From positions 1 through 57,574 of IMG/VR virus record IMGVR_UViG_3300017788_000029: DNA of 57,574 bases. One strand, written 5' to 3'. A model generated the notes under the pieces. That model saw only the letters and a list, made by a program, of their open reading frames with translations, did not search any database and was not told the origin of the DNA. Of the stretch, positions 17,196 to 24,806 are shown piece after piece. Numbering within the stretch: the first letter of the stretch is position 1; each line of letters starts with the position of its first letter. The stretch comes from a virus. Position numbers and translations under genes: made by a program.

Positions 17196-17894
17196 TCAGT
17201 CCGGCGTGTCGAGCCGTCGGAACTCCTCGGGGGTGGGCCCGACGTCGACCATCTCTCCGACCTCGGCGAGCACCACCGACGGCTCGAAGGGAACCGCGCA
17301 GCGGAGGTCGACCACATCGACGTCGAGGCGGACGACGGCCATCAGCCGCCGCTCCCGGACGTAGACCGTCGACACCTCGTCCATCCGACGCCACGAGACC
17401 AGCGACGCGCGCACGGGCCGCTGCCAGTAGCGGGGCGTCCCTCGGAGAACCACGCGGGTCGCGTCCTCGCCCGGAGCGAAGAGGGACGGCAGCTGCGCCG
17501 CGATCGCCTCCCGCGTGGGCTTGTTGTCGGTCCAGAAGTCGACCTGGAACGTCGCCGTCATCTCGCCGAGCTTCCAGAGGACCGTCCCGGCTCCGAACTG
17601 GTCCCAGGTGTCCTCCAACGGCACGGGGACGAACGAGGAGGCGGACACCGGGATGTCCTCACGATCGGTGATCGACACCGACGGGTAGGTCATCTGCTTT
17701 TTCGGCTCCGGCCACTCGTCGAGCACCTCGCGGAGCCGGAACGGCGTGTCGATGTCCTGGCCGCCGCCGAGGAGGAACTCCGCGCACCGGAGGTACTCCC
17801 CGAGCACGAGCGCCGCCGCGCCGCGCGCATCGATCGTCGCGCGCCGTGCCGGCGGACGAGCGTCGGCGGGGACGAGGATGGAGCCCACGGACAT
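17196..17894 (-). CDS. Head-tail joining/tail terminator-like protein
   Basis: A 232-residue protein, not recognised by a clear motif. Its position, directly upstream of the sheath and after the gp10-like protein, is that of tail terminator or tail completion genes in myoviruses. Beta segments such as TATFQVDFWTDNKPTREAIAAQLPSLFAPGE fit the gpU-like pattern of a strand followed by a helix. A TAGCCT hexamer lies 6 nt before ATG and there is no ribosome site. Confidence 0.65.
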   Translation of the reverse strand: MSVGSILVPADARPPARRATIDARGAAALVLGEYLRCAEFLLGGGQDIDTPFRLREVLDEWPEPKKQMTYPSVSITDREDIPVSASSFVPVPLEDTWDQFGAGTVLWKLGEMTATFQVDFWTDNKPTREAIAAQLPSLFAPGEDATRVVLRGTPRYWQRPVRASLVSWRRMDEVSTVYVRERRLMAVVRLDVDVVDLRCAVPFEPSVVLAEVGEMVDVGPTPEEFRRLDTPD

Positions 17895-17900
17895 CGCCCG

Positions 17901-17906
17901 AGGCTA
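17901..17906 (-). promoter_or_regulatory. Late TANNNT hexamer (leaderless type) before the tail terminator-like gene
   Basis: TGC-TAGCCT lies in a 20-nt gap and ends exactly 6 nt before the ATG at 17894. No Shine-Dalgarno sequence is present. It is a clear class-2 example. Confidence 0.6.
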
Positions 17907-17914
17907 GCACGGGC

Positions 17915-18397
17915 TCACCGGCCTCGAACGCGTCCGAAGCCGATCCGGCTCAACTCCTGGAGGATCTCCTCGCGGATCAACGGCTTTGCGCGCTCCACGG
18001 CTTTCTCGAAGTAGTGCCGGGGTGCCGTCCCCTCTCGGGCGATCTTCCGCTGGATCGCGCGCGCCGCGCCCGCGTCGAGACCCTTCCGGTTCGCCCACTC
18101 CAGGAGCGGAGCGAGCGGAGGCGTGTGCGGGCGGGTGCCGTACTCCAGGAACGCCGCGTGAGGAGCATCGACGTGGACGATCGCACCGTCGGAGATCGAC
18201 GTCACGTTCACCGAGTTGCGAAGCTCGCCCGTGTCGACCGCGGGGTAGGGCTTGGCCGCGTCGATTTCGTTGATGGTCGCGACCTGGAGCCGGAGCGCGC
18301 CGCTCCGGAGGCCCGTGATGCACGCGTCTCGGATCTCGGGCGTCATCCTCGCGAGGAACCGCGTGAACTCAGGGATCGTCACGCGATAGCGCGCCAC
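17915..18397 (-). CDS. HK97 gp10-like neck/tail completion protein
   Basis: A 160-residue protein. The segment VDTGELRNSVNV followed by HAAFLEYGTRPHTPP and the C-terminal ARHYFEKAVE-like helix (residues about 55-150) matches the HK97 gp10/minor-tail-Z pattern found in head-tail joining proteins. It is placed between the two joining proteins and upstream of the sheath. It begins 3 nt after the preceding stop and is probably translated by coupling. Confidence 0.8.
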   Translation of the reverse strand: MARYRVTIPEFTRFLARMTPEIRDACITGLRSGALRLQVATINEIDAAKPYPAVDTGELRNSVNVTSISDGAIVHVDAPHAAFLEYGTRPHTPPLAPLLEWANRKGLDAGAARAIQRKIAREGTAPRHYFEKAVERAKPLIREEILQELSRIGFGRVRGR

Positions 18398-18400
18398 GGA

Positions 18401-18964
18401 TCACTCCTCTCCGACGTAGGGCACCGAGCCGTTCCTCCGCCGGTCGGTGTCCTGGCGGAGGAGCTTCGCGACCCACTGGAAGCGGTCGACCTCTCGGAAC
18501 GGCATCCCCGAGACGACGAACCTACGCCGCTCGGTCGAGCCGTCGCGCGCATCCACGCGGACCTCGACGAACGTCTCTACGCCGGGCTCCTCGTCGCAGC
18601 CGAAGAGGCTGCGCACCTCGTCCTCGGTGTAGCGCGGGCTGATCGCCGTGAGCCGCGCGCTCCCGCGCTCGACAAGGCCGCCCGTCTTGGGCTCGTTGTT
18701 CACCGACGGCTCGGCGAGCTTCGGCGTCGGGAGGAACTCCCGCTCAGCCGACGTCGGCGTGCCGCGCCCGATCTCGCCGCCCGTCCACCGGACGACGACC
18801 GAGAACACGCGGTAGGGCCGCATCCCGAGGTCCACGCCGATCTGACGCAGGTCGTCGGCGACTCCTCCGAGGCTCTCCACGAGGCTCTCGGCTGGGTCGC
18901 ACGCTGGACCAAGCGCGGGATCGGTCGACGGGACCTGCCACCGGGGGTTGCACGGGTCGCTCAT
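18401..18964 (-). CDS. Head-tail connector-region protein, unknown
   Basis: A 187-residue protein with four Cys, a helical N-terminal part and a beta-rich middle (RVFSVVVRWTGGEIG, ETFVEVRVDARDG). The family is not recognised. Its place between the capsid genes and the gp10-like gene suggests a neck or connector component. TATCCT lies 6 nt before the ATG without a ribosome site. Confidence 0.65.
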   Translation of the reverse strand: MSDPCNPRWQVPSTDPALGPACDPAESLVESLGGVADDLRQIGVDLGMRPYRVFSVVVRWTGGEIGRGTPTSAEREFLPTPKLAEPSVNNEPKTGGLVERGSARLTAISPRYTEDEVRSLFGCDEEPGVETFVEVRVDARDGSTERRRFVVSGMPFREVDRFQWVAKLLRQDTDRRRNGSVPYVGEE

Positions 18965-18970
18965 CCCCCG

Positions 18971-18976
18971 AGGATA
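18971..18976 (-). promoter_or_regulatory. Late TANNNT hexamer (leaderless type)
   Basis: TATCCT ends 6 nt before the ATG at 18964, in an 18-nt gap with no ribosome site. It is a class-2 member. Confidence 0.6.
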
Positions 18977-18982
18977 GCGCGC

Positions 18983-19387
18983 TCAGCCGACCTTCGCGTT
19001 GATCCCGCCGCCCATCCCTTGATACTCCATCTGGGAGTAGGGGTTCGGGAACACGCCCAGGTCGTCCGAGAGGCGCTTGATCCAGAACTGCAACTCGCCT
19101 CGGAGTTGCGTCGTCTCCTGGGCGTTGAGCTTCATCTCGCCGATCGCAGTCGCCCGCATCCGGCTCCTCGCGTCGCTCAGCTGGCGCTCGATCGCCTCGC
19201 ACTCGCACAGGTCGCGACGCACGCTGTTCTCGCCGGCTGGAGAGAGCCGGTCGAACGAGTCGCGGACGAGGAAGAGGGGCTGCGTACTCGCGGGGTAGCC
19301 CAACTGGATCGACGACGCGAGCGACTGCCAGTCGGGGAAGCCGAGAAAGTGAAGCACGCGCGTTTTCTCGTCGTCGGTGAAGGCCAT
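18983..19387 (-). CDS. Head completion-region protein, unknown
   Basis: A 134-residue mostly helical protein with DKTRVLHFLG-like helices at the N-terminus and a long amphipathic helix (ECEAIERQLSDARSRM). It is in the position of adaptor (gp6/gp15-like) proteins after the capsid genes. No motif proves this. TATCCT lies 6 nt before its ATG. Confidence 0.65.
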   Translation of the reverse strand: MAFTDDEKTRVLHFLGFPDWQSLASSIQLGYPASTQPLFLVRDSFDRLSPAGENSVRRDLCECEAIERQLSDARSRMRATAIGEMKLNAQETTQLRGELQFWIKRLSDDLGVFPNPYSQMEYQGMGGGINAKVG

Positions 19388-19393
19388 CGCCGG

Positions 19394-19399
19394 AGGATA
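19394..19399 (-). promoter_or_regulatory. Late TANNNT hexamer (leaderless type)
   Basis: TATCCT ends 6 nt before the ATG at 19387 in a 15-nt gap, again without Shine-Dalgarno. It is a class-2 member. Confidence 0.6.
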
Positions 19400-19402
19400 G
19401 CC

Positions 19403-19597
19403 TCAACGACCGCCGCCCGCGAGACGGTCGAGAGCCACCCGACCGCCGAACGCCGGCATCCCTGCCAGACGCCCAAGCGTCGAACGACCCTCAGACTCTC
19501 GCGGAGGTGTCGGTGTCTCCGGGGGTATGTCACCGCCTCCATCTCCTCCTGGCGGAGAAGCGAAGCGGCCGAGATCATCCCGGAAGTACTCCCGCAC
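19403..19597 (-). CDS. Small basic Gly/Pro-rich protein in the capsid cluster
   Basis: A 64-residue protein starting at GTG, with GAGG upstream next to the previous stop. It opens with YFRDDLGRFAS, a motif seen at the ends of capsid-region proteins, then a Gly/Pro linker and two copies of a RLAG segment (GRLAGMP, DRLAGGG). The same RLAG pattern ends the neighbouring 61-residue protein, so the two may share a binding partner. Function unknown. Confidence 0.55.
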   Translation of the reverse strand: MREYFRDDLGRFASPPGGDGGGDIPPETPTPPRESEGRSTLGRLAGMPAFGGRVALDRLAGGGR

Positions 19598-19603
19598 GCT
19601 GCC

Positions 19604-19789
19604 TCAGCGACGAAGGCCGGCGAGCCTCTTCGACGCTCCGGCCTTGAGCACCGGAGCCTTCTTCTCGTCGCTCACGCCGTCGGTGGGGAGCGCGGGGAGC
19701 GAGCCGTTCGACGGTGCCGCGGTCATCCCGGCGAGCTTGCGCGGGGGAGCCTTCTTCGCGCCGAACTTCTTGAAGTCGGAGCCCTTCAC
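19604..19789 (-). CDS. Small Lys-rich protein after the 265-residue capsid-region gene
   Basis: A 61-residue basic protein (FKKFGAKKAPPRKLAG at the start, SKRLAGLRR at the end). It starts at GTG in a GTGA overlap with the gene upstream. Function unknown; small basic proteins here are often minor head proteins. Confidence 0.55.
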   Translation of the reverse strand: MKGSDFKKFGAKKAPPRKLAGMTAAPSNGSLPALPTDGVSDEKKAPVLKAGASKRLAGLRR

Positions 19790-20583
19790 GACACGACTCC
19801 GAGCGCGCGGAGGAGCGGATCGGAGTGCTCCTGGATCTCGAAGTCGTGCGAGGGGCTCACCTGGAACCCGCTCGCCGCCGCAGAGGGATGAGCGACCGGA
19901 GCGCCGCATCGGCGGAGCGGAACGCCCTGCGCCTCGACGTCGGAGATCGAGTGCGTGAGCGAGGAGATGATCGAGCCGGCCGCGAGCGAGGTGATCGAGC
20001 CGGCGACGATGAAGCGCGACGTCGCCGTGACCTCGAAGTACTCCACCGGCTTCGGCTTCGGCCCGTCGAGCCGACGAGCGAGCGCCGTCATCCGACGCGC
20101 GTGCTCCTCGATCTCCAGTCGGATCATGCGCGGAGAGCCGAGCCTGTCCGCCGTCTTGCGGATCGTCGTCACGAGCGTGTCGATGACCTTCGCCGCGTCC
20201 GAGTCGCTGAGACTCGGAGGCGGAGGCTTGCCGCACACGGACTCCGCCGCGCTCCGGACCTCCATCACGAACTGCTCCGAGGTCTCGAAGACGGAGAACG
20301 CGCGCTCGATCTCCGAGACCATGAGATCGAACTGCGACATCGGCTCGTTCGATTCGAGCACCGGAGGCAGGCTCGCCTCGTCGAGCACGGGAGGCTCGAA
20401 CGCCGGAGAGGCCGGAGGCGCATCGTCGACGCTCGGCGGAGCCGCCTCGGCGACCAGCGGAGCCTCGGGCGCAGTCGCGACCGGCGGAGCGGTCTCGGGC
20501 GGAGCCGATGCCTCGGGAGCCGACGTCGGCTGCTCGGGAGCGGGAGCGGGAGCGGGTGCCGTCTTGGTGCTTGCCTTCGCCAT
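19786..20583 (-). CDS. Capsid-region protein with Pro/Ala-rich N-terminus
   Basis: A 265-residue protein. Residues 1-80 are a Pro, Ala, Glu and Thr linker; about 80-190 is helical with SDSDAAKVIDTLVTTIRKTADR and EEHARRMTALARRL; after 190 come beta segments (SRFIVAGSITSLAAGSIIS). It directly follows the major capsid gene and a strong terminator, so it is probably expressed from its own TACCGT box 8 nt before ATG. It may be a minor head or adaptor protein; the family is not recognised. Confidence 0.65.
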   Translation of the reverse strand: MAKASTKTAPAPAPAPEQPTSAPEASAPPETAPPVATAPEAPLVAEAAPPSVDDAPPASPAFEPPVLDEASLPPVLESNEPMSQFDLMVSEIERAFSVFETSEQFVMEVRSAAESVCGKPPPPSLSDSDAAKVIDTLVTTIRKTADRLGSPRMIRLEIEEHARRMTALARRLDGPKPKPVEYFEVTATSRFIVAGSITSLAAGSIISSLTHSISDVEAQGVPLRRCGAPVAHPSAAASGFQVSPSHDFEIQEHSDPLLRALGVVS

Positions 20584-20591
20584 AGGTCCGG

Positions 20592-20597
20592 ACGGTA
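20592..20597 (-). promoter_or_regulatory. Late TANNNT hexamer before the post-capsid gene
   Basis: TGC-TACCGT lies 8 nt before the ATG at 20583 and just downstream of the major-capsid terminator, which makes an internal promoter here logical. Confidence 0.5.
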
Positions 20598-20613
20598 GCA
20601 CGAGAGCGGACGG

Positions 20614-20646
20614 AAAGACGAAGGGCCCGTGCCGAAGCACGAGCCC
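20614..20646 (-). terminator. Rho-independent terminator after the major capsid gene
   Basis: On the minus strand a 10-bp stem (GGGCTCGTGC and GCACGGGCCC, one T-G wobble) closes a TTCG tetraloop and is followed by TTCGTCTTTCC. The extra-stable UUCG loop plus the T-rich tail is a classic terminator. It would reserve most transcription for the capsid gene. Confidence 0.85.
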
Positions 20647-20727
20647 ATCGCTGGAGACCATCTGTCGGTCGCGGGGACCTCTCGCGGCCTCTCTCGGCTG
20701 CCGACCCGATCGCGGTCGGCGAACTCG

Positions 20728-22116
20728 TCAGCCGTGCTCGATGACCGCCGCACGCTTGTAGCGCGCCGCGCCGCCCGAGAGCCCGTCCGAGGGCACCGGG
20801 AAGTCGCCGCTCCAGGTCCACGTCTGCGAGACGACCTGCTGCGCGCGGTCGAGCGGAGCGCGGACGATGAAGCGGATCCGCTCGGTCATCACGGCGACGC
20901 CGTTGTTCGTGATGTTGAACTCGCCGATCTTGCCGGTCGCGCCCGCCTCCGAAAGGAACTTCCCCTCGTCCAGGTACTTCTCGTAGATCGCGCCGCCGCC
21001 GATGACCAGCGCGCGCTTGATCGGCACGCCGGCCTGGTTGATGACCTCTCCGCCGATCTCGCTCGCCTCGCGAGCGGAGCCGCCGCCACCCGAGGTGTCG
21101 ACGAGCGCGCCGGAGTTGTCCTGGTTCGGGTTCTCCGTGTTCCGGTAGAACCGGCAGCCGACCAGCTGGCCGATCGCGAGGTCGCGGTAGGCCGCCGAGT
21201 CGGGGAGCGACTGGTGGAGGCGCTGGAACGCGTTGTCCGCGAACAGCTGGGCCTCGCCCTCGGGCGTGACGTGGATGTGGTAGAAGCCGTCCGGCGTCGG
21301 GGGGATCAGCTGCGCGCGCATCCGCGCCACGGTGTCGATGATGGTCTGGAGCGTCAGGACGCTCGCGCCCGTGAGGGCGTCGACCGTCGCGCCGCCGCCG
21401 ACGCGCGTGATGAGCGATCGCGTGCTCGCGAGGATCGCCGAGCGCACCGGGATGGGGTTCACGGTCGGAGCGCCGAGCGTGATGATGCCCGGCCCGGCCG
21501 GATCCGCGGTGAGGGGAGTCGCGTCGACCACCGTGTTCGCCGGCTCGCCGCCGACACCGATCGTGATCGGGAGCGCGTTCGTCGAGGAGACCGGAGAGGG
21601 GCGGCCGTTGAGGAGACGCTCGCGGAACCCGTTCAGGCTCGCGACCGTCAGCTGGAGCGCGCCCGCGAGAGCCGCTGCCGCCGTGACGGTGTTGCCGCCG
21701 AGGTAGGAGAGGTAGAGCGCGTTCCGCACGAGGCGGTTCAGGGTCTCGCCCGCGTTGAGGCCCAGCTGGACCGTGTTCCGCTGGAAGAGGGGAGCGAGCG
21801 CGACGTACGACGACGGCATGTGCGTGTCGATCGTGTCGCCGTGCTGGCGGGCCTCCGCCTCCCACTGCTCGATCGCGTAGCTGCTCGGCGTCGGGTCGGA
21901 GCCCGGCGTGAGGGGCGTCGTCCGCACGGGGATGCGGCCCGTCCGGGTGAAGATCATCCGCTCGCCGAGGTTGCTCGCCCAGAACTCGGGGATCGCCTCC
22001 GAGCGGAAGAGGAGCCTCGGGAAGAGCGAGTCGTGGAAGACGCGCTCCAGCGTGCGGTCCTGGATGATCGCGGTGATCTCCGCGGGGATGCCGAGAGCAG
22101 CGAGAGAAACGGCCAT
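20728..22116 (-). CDS. Major capsid protein
   Basis: A 462-residue protein. It is placed after scaffold and fibre-like genes and before the joining genes, with the longest leader, the best ribosome site (GGAGG before ATG) and its own terminator. The N-terminus is helical (EITAIIQDRTLERVFHDSLFPRLLF), followed by FRSEAIPEFWASNLGERMIFTR. DGFYHIHVTPEGEAQLFAD near 300 and a C-terminal P-domain-like beta region (VGCRFYRNTENPNQ, NNGVAVMTERIRFIVR) resemble HK97-fold coats of the P22/N4 type. The upstream codons from 22164 are not used: ATG 22116 has the ribosome site. Confidence 0.85.
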   Translation of the reverse strand: MAVSLAALGIPAEITAIIQDRTLERVFHDSLFPRLLFRSEAIPEFWASNLGERMIFTRTGRIPVRTTPLTPGSDPTPSSYAIEQWEAEARQHGDTIDTHMPSSYVALAPLFQRNTVQLGLNAGETLNRLVRNALYLSYLGGNTVTAAAALAGALQLTVASLNGFRERLLNGRPSPVSSTNALPITIGVGGEPANTVVDATPLTADPAGPGIITLGAPTVNPIPVRSAILASTRSLITRVGGGATVDALTGASVLTLQTIIDTVARMRAQLIPPTPDGFYHIHVTPEGEAQLFADNAFQRLHQSLPDSAAYRDLAIGQLVGCRFYRNTENPNQDNSGALVDTSGGGGSAREASEIGGEVINQAGVPIKRALVIGGGAIYEKYLDEGKFLSEAGATGKIGEFNITNNGVAVMTERIRFIVRAPLDRAQQVVSQTWTWSGDFPVPSDGLSGGAARYKRAAVIEHG

Positions 22117-22245
22117 GGTGTGTGCCTCCGAATCGGGGAAGGGATCTGTCGTCCCGACGGGCACCCCTGGACCGACCGTTGACCGCCGTCGTGCGCGTGG
22201 AGGGGGCCAGGCCGCCCTCGGCCTGGATGGGAACTGATTCCGACG

Positions 22246-22251
22246 ATCCTA
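22246..22251 (-). promoter_or_regulatory. Late TANNNT hexamer with long leader for the major capsid gene
   Basis: TAGGAT lies 130 nt before the capsid ATG. The leader holds a perfect 8-bp hairpin with a 4-nt loop at 22207-22226 (CCAGGCCG and CGGCCTGG) and then a strong ribosome site. A structured leader would stabilise an abundant mRNA. Confidence 0.45.
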
Positions 22252-22283
22252 CCGACGGTCAGGCCTTCGCGCAACGGTCGAAG

Positions 22284-22457
22284 TCAGCGAGCGTCGCTCG
22301 GCGTCGAGGAGCCGACGGGCGGAGAGGCCGAACGCGCAACCCTCGGGACGACCTTCTTGCACGACCGGCACACCAGGGGCGCGTAGGTCGAGGTCCACGG
22401 ACCCTTCGCCGCGACCAGCGCCGCGGAGCACTTCGGGCATTTCGTTGGAGCAGACAT
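22284..22457 (-). CDS. Small zinc-ribbon protein upstream of the major capsid gene
   Basis: A 57-residue frame with ATG 11 nt after the previous stop codon and a good ribosome site (GAGGTG). It reads CPKC near residue 7 and CRSC near residue 30, a four-Cys zinc ribbon, followed by a Ser/Pro tail. It fills a gap that is otherwise unexplained. Function unknown. Confidence 0.7.
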   Translation of the reverse strand: MSAPTKCPKCSAALVAAKGPWTSTYAPLVCRSCKKVVPRVARSASPPVGSSTPSDAR

Positions 22458-22466
22458 CGGATCACC

Positions 22467-23954
22467 TCACGAGACGACGTAGGAGAAGTCGACCGACATC
22501 GTGAACGCCGTCGGTGCGTTCGCGAAGGCGAGCGAGAAGTAGAGGCGAGCGAGACCGCCGGCCGCACGGATCGGCCCGGTCGCGGTCATCACATCCGTGT
22601 TCCCGTTCGGGAGAGTCGAGCCGGAGCACTGGCCTACGAGCCCGACCGCCGACGCGGTGGCCACCGGCAGGTCGATGTCGATCTGGTTGTCTCCAGAGAG
22701 GAGCGGAGGCGTGACGGTCAGGATGCCGGTCACGCGCACGAGGTCGCCGATCCTCGTCCACGAGAACGTCCCCACGGCCACGGCCGCGAGGAGCGCAGGA
22801 GTGATCGGCGTGACGATCGGCGCGTAGGTATTCTGCTCGCTCGGAGCGCGCGCCGCGAGCGCGACTTTCAGAACATCGATCGCTCCCTGCGCGTTCGTCG
22901 CTCCGAGCGGAGGCGAGATCACCGCGTCGTCGTACGCAGCCCACTTCGCGAGAGTCCACGAGAGCGGCGTTATGTTTCCTCCGCCGGTGAACTGAGGACA
23001 CCACACCGCGAGGTTGTCGGTGTCCGGGTGCGCGCCGTCGTCGTAGAAGTTCAGTAGGTCCGAGCCCGGTCCTCCGCCCGCGAGCCAGCCGGTGGGGAGC
23101 CCGCCGTTCCCCCACTGCACGCTCACGGCGTCGTCGGTCGCTCCAAGCTCGACGAGCGGGCCCGAGAGCGGAGGCGAGAGCGCGCTGTTCTGCATCGCCC
23201 CCGCCGTCACCATCACGCACGAGCGGTCGGTGTCGTCGCCCCGCATGTACGCGCCCGTGTCGGTCGAGTGGTCCACGAACGAGCCGCCACCGATGACGTG
23301 GATCCACGGAGCGTCGGGAGGGAGCGCCGTGAACTCCAGCACGCCCGTGCCGGGAGGAGGGGCGATCTTGATGACGACGGTCTCCTGCCCGAGCGTCTCT
23401 CCGCCAAACGAGAAGAGGTTGTCGAGCTTCACACCCGGCGGACAGTCGAGAACGACCGCCCCGGTCGCGCCGAAGAAGCTCGCCACGGAGCCTCCGCGGA
23501 AGTCCCAGCCAGTCGCGGGCATACCTGCGACGGGCACGACGAACGGCGTGCCCTGGTACGCGAGGCGCACGACGGGAGCCGCGCCGAACTGGATCGTGGC
23601 GAGCTTCGCCATAAGGTCGATCCAGCCCTGCGTGCCGACGTAGCGCCCCTGCGCTTCATCCTGCGTGCCGAAGTCGGCGTGGATGAACTCGCCGACGCCG
23701 AGACCTCCGCCGCTCCCTCCGCCGCCGAACACCCCGGCAGCGGCCATCATCGCTACAAGCGATGCGTTCGCGTTCGAGAGCGCCTGGATCCGGTACGCAT
23801 CACGAGCAACGCGTGCGGTCGACGACGTGGCGATGACCGCGAGCCCTCCGCGCACCAACTCGGCGAGGGGGACCTGGGAGGCATCGACGTCCTCGCCGGC
23901 TCGGAACGAACGGGTGCTGTCGGCGTAGTCGGCGAGGACGATGTGCGTGCTCAT
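22467..23954 (-). CDS. Capsid-associated beta-rich protein (head fibre or decoration candidate)
   Basis: A 495-residue protein. Residues 1-75 contain a short domain that starts with SFRAGEDVDASQVPLAELVRGG, resembling capsid-anchor domains; a Gly linker near 76-88 leads to an all-beta body with carbohydrate-binding-like strands; the last 110 residues (GTFSWTRIGDLVRVTGILTV onward) match the layout of tail-fibre or head-fibre tip domains. It lies between scaffold and major capsid, which favours a head fibre. TATCCT lies 6 nt before ATG with no ribosome site. Confidence 0.7.
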   Translation of the reverse strand: MSTHIVLADYADSTRSFRAGEDVDASQVPLAELVRGGLAVIATSSTARVARDAYRIQALSNANASLVAMMAAAGVFGGGGSGGGLGVGEFIHADFGTQDEAQGRYVGTQGWIDLMAKLATIQFGAAPVVRLAYQGTPFVVPVAGMPATGWDFRGGSVASFFGATGAVVLDCPPGVKLDNLFSFGGETLGQETVVIKIAPPPGTGVLEFTALPPDAPWIHVIGGGSFVDHSTDTGAYMRGDDTDRSCVMVTAGAMQNSALSPPLSGPLVELGATDDAVSVQWGNGGLPTGWLAGGGPGSDLLNFYDDGAHPDTDNLAVWCPQFTGGGNITPLSWTLAKWAAYDDAVISPPLGATNAQGAIDVLKVALAARAPSEQNTYAPIVTPITPALLAAVAVGTFSWTRIGDLVRVTGILTVTPPLLSGDNQIDIDLPVATASAVGLVGQCSGSTLPNGNTDVMTATGPIRAAGGLARLYFSLAFANAPTAFTMSVDFSYVVS

Positions 23955-23960
23955 CGCGCG

Positions 23961-23966
23961 AGGATA
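23961..23966 (-). promoter_or_regulatory. Late TANNNT hexamer (leaderless type) before the head-fibre candidate
   Basis: TATCCT ends 6 nt before the ATG at 23954 in a 31-nt gap; no ribosome site. It is a class-2 member. Confidence 0.6.
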
Positions 23967-23985
23967 ACGCGCGCCAGAGGCGTCG

Positions 23986-24660
23986 TCACCCGATGCCGTT
24001 CCGAGCCTTGTACGCCGCCCACTCCGCCGGGCTCATGTCGAACGCCGTCTTGGCTGGAGCAGGAGCGCCTGCGCCGGGCGGGAGCGGAGGCGTGCCCGCT
24101 GCGGGCGTGCTCGTCGCCGGCCGCTGTCCGGGAGGCGCAGGAGGTGCGGGAGGAGCCGCGATGCCGAGAGCGGCTGCCTGCGTCGGGTCTTTGGCCAGGT
24201 CGCGAAGGAACGCGCGCTCGTCCAGGGTCTCGTCCTCGGGGATCGATTCGAGCTTCCGCGTCACGGCGAAGAACCCGTAGTCGAAATTCTTGACCCCCTC
24301 TTCCGCGAACACCCGATGGAGGTGCGCGCGAAGCTCGGCCTCCTCGGCTCGCGACATCGCCGCCTTGGCGTCGGCGTTCGCCTTGGCCTGGTCGGCGCGG
24401 AGGCGCTCGATCTCGCTCATCTGAGCGCGCTTCGCGTCCTCGTTCGCCTTCTCCATCGCCGCCAGCTGGTCGAGCCGCGTCTTGGCCGCATCGGGGTCGT
24501 CGATCCCGAGGTCTTTCAGCCGCTTCCGGGTCTCGCGCTCCAGCCGCTTGTTGAACGAATCGGCGTCCGGGAACACGGCGAAGGGCTCCGCGGGTGGAGC
24601 CGGGGGGGTTGCCGGGGGGACCACGGGGGTGCCTCCGGCGCTTGCCTTCTCGTCTGACAT
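23986..24660 (-). CDS. Capsid scaffolding protein
   Basis: A 224-residue protein with the standard scaffold layout: a disordered Pro/Ala N-terminus (1-30), a long charged coiled coil (about 35-120; RLERETRKRLKDLG, then AAMEKANEDAKRAQMSEIERL), a Pro-rich linker and a C-terminal helix (SPAEWAAYKARNG) likely to bind coat protein. It lies upstream of the major capsid gene. It is expected to be absent from mature virions. Confidence 0.85.
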   Translation of the reverse strand: MSDEKASAGGTPVVPPATPPAPPAEPFAVFPDADSFNKRLERETRKRLKDLGIDDPDAAKTRLDQLAAMEKANEDAKRAQMSEIERLRADQAKANADAKAAMSRAEEAELRAHLHRVFAEEGVKNFDYGFFAVTRKLESIPEDETLDERAFLRDLAKDPTQAAALGIAAPPAPPAPPGQRPATSTPAAGTPPLPPGAGAPAPAKTAFDMSPAEWAAYKARNGIG

Positions 24661-24718
24661 CGGTCCTCTCCTGCCGGGCGCTTACCGGGGCCCGTCTCCG
24701 TGGTGGAGGGGAGGAGGT

Positions 24719-24800
24719 CGACGCCCGGAGTGGGGGGTTCTCCGGGCGTCGTGCGGTGCCTCCTCGGGCACCGAGGGACGAGGATGTGGCTCGTCCCTCG
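24719..24800 (-). repeat. Three tandem hairpins between the 215-residue gene and the scaffold
   Basis: Three adjacent perfect stems fill the gap: 24772-24800 (11 bp, 7-nt loop), 24754-24773 (7 bp, 6-nt loop) and 24719-24751 (12 bp, 9-nt loop). On the coding strand the first stands a few bases after the stop codon at 24807. None is followed by a T-run, so they may be RNA-processing or 3'-end-stabilising structures, or rho-type pause sites, rather than a simple intrinsic terminator. Confidence 0.8.
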
Positions 24801-24806
24801 AAGGAC

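Noticed and set aside
19604-21865. A 753-codon minus-strand frame overlapping the major capsid gene
   Set aside because: Only its last 61 codons look real (GTG in a GTGA overlap); the rest is an alternative frame of the capsid and 265-residue genes.
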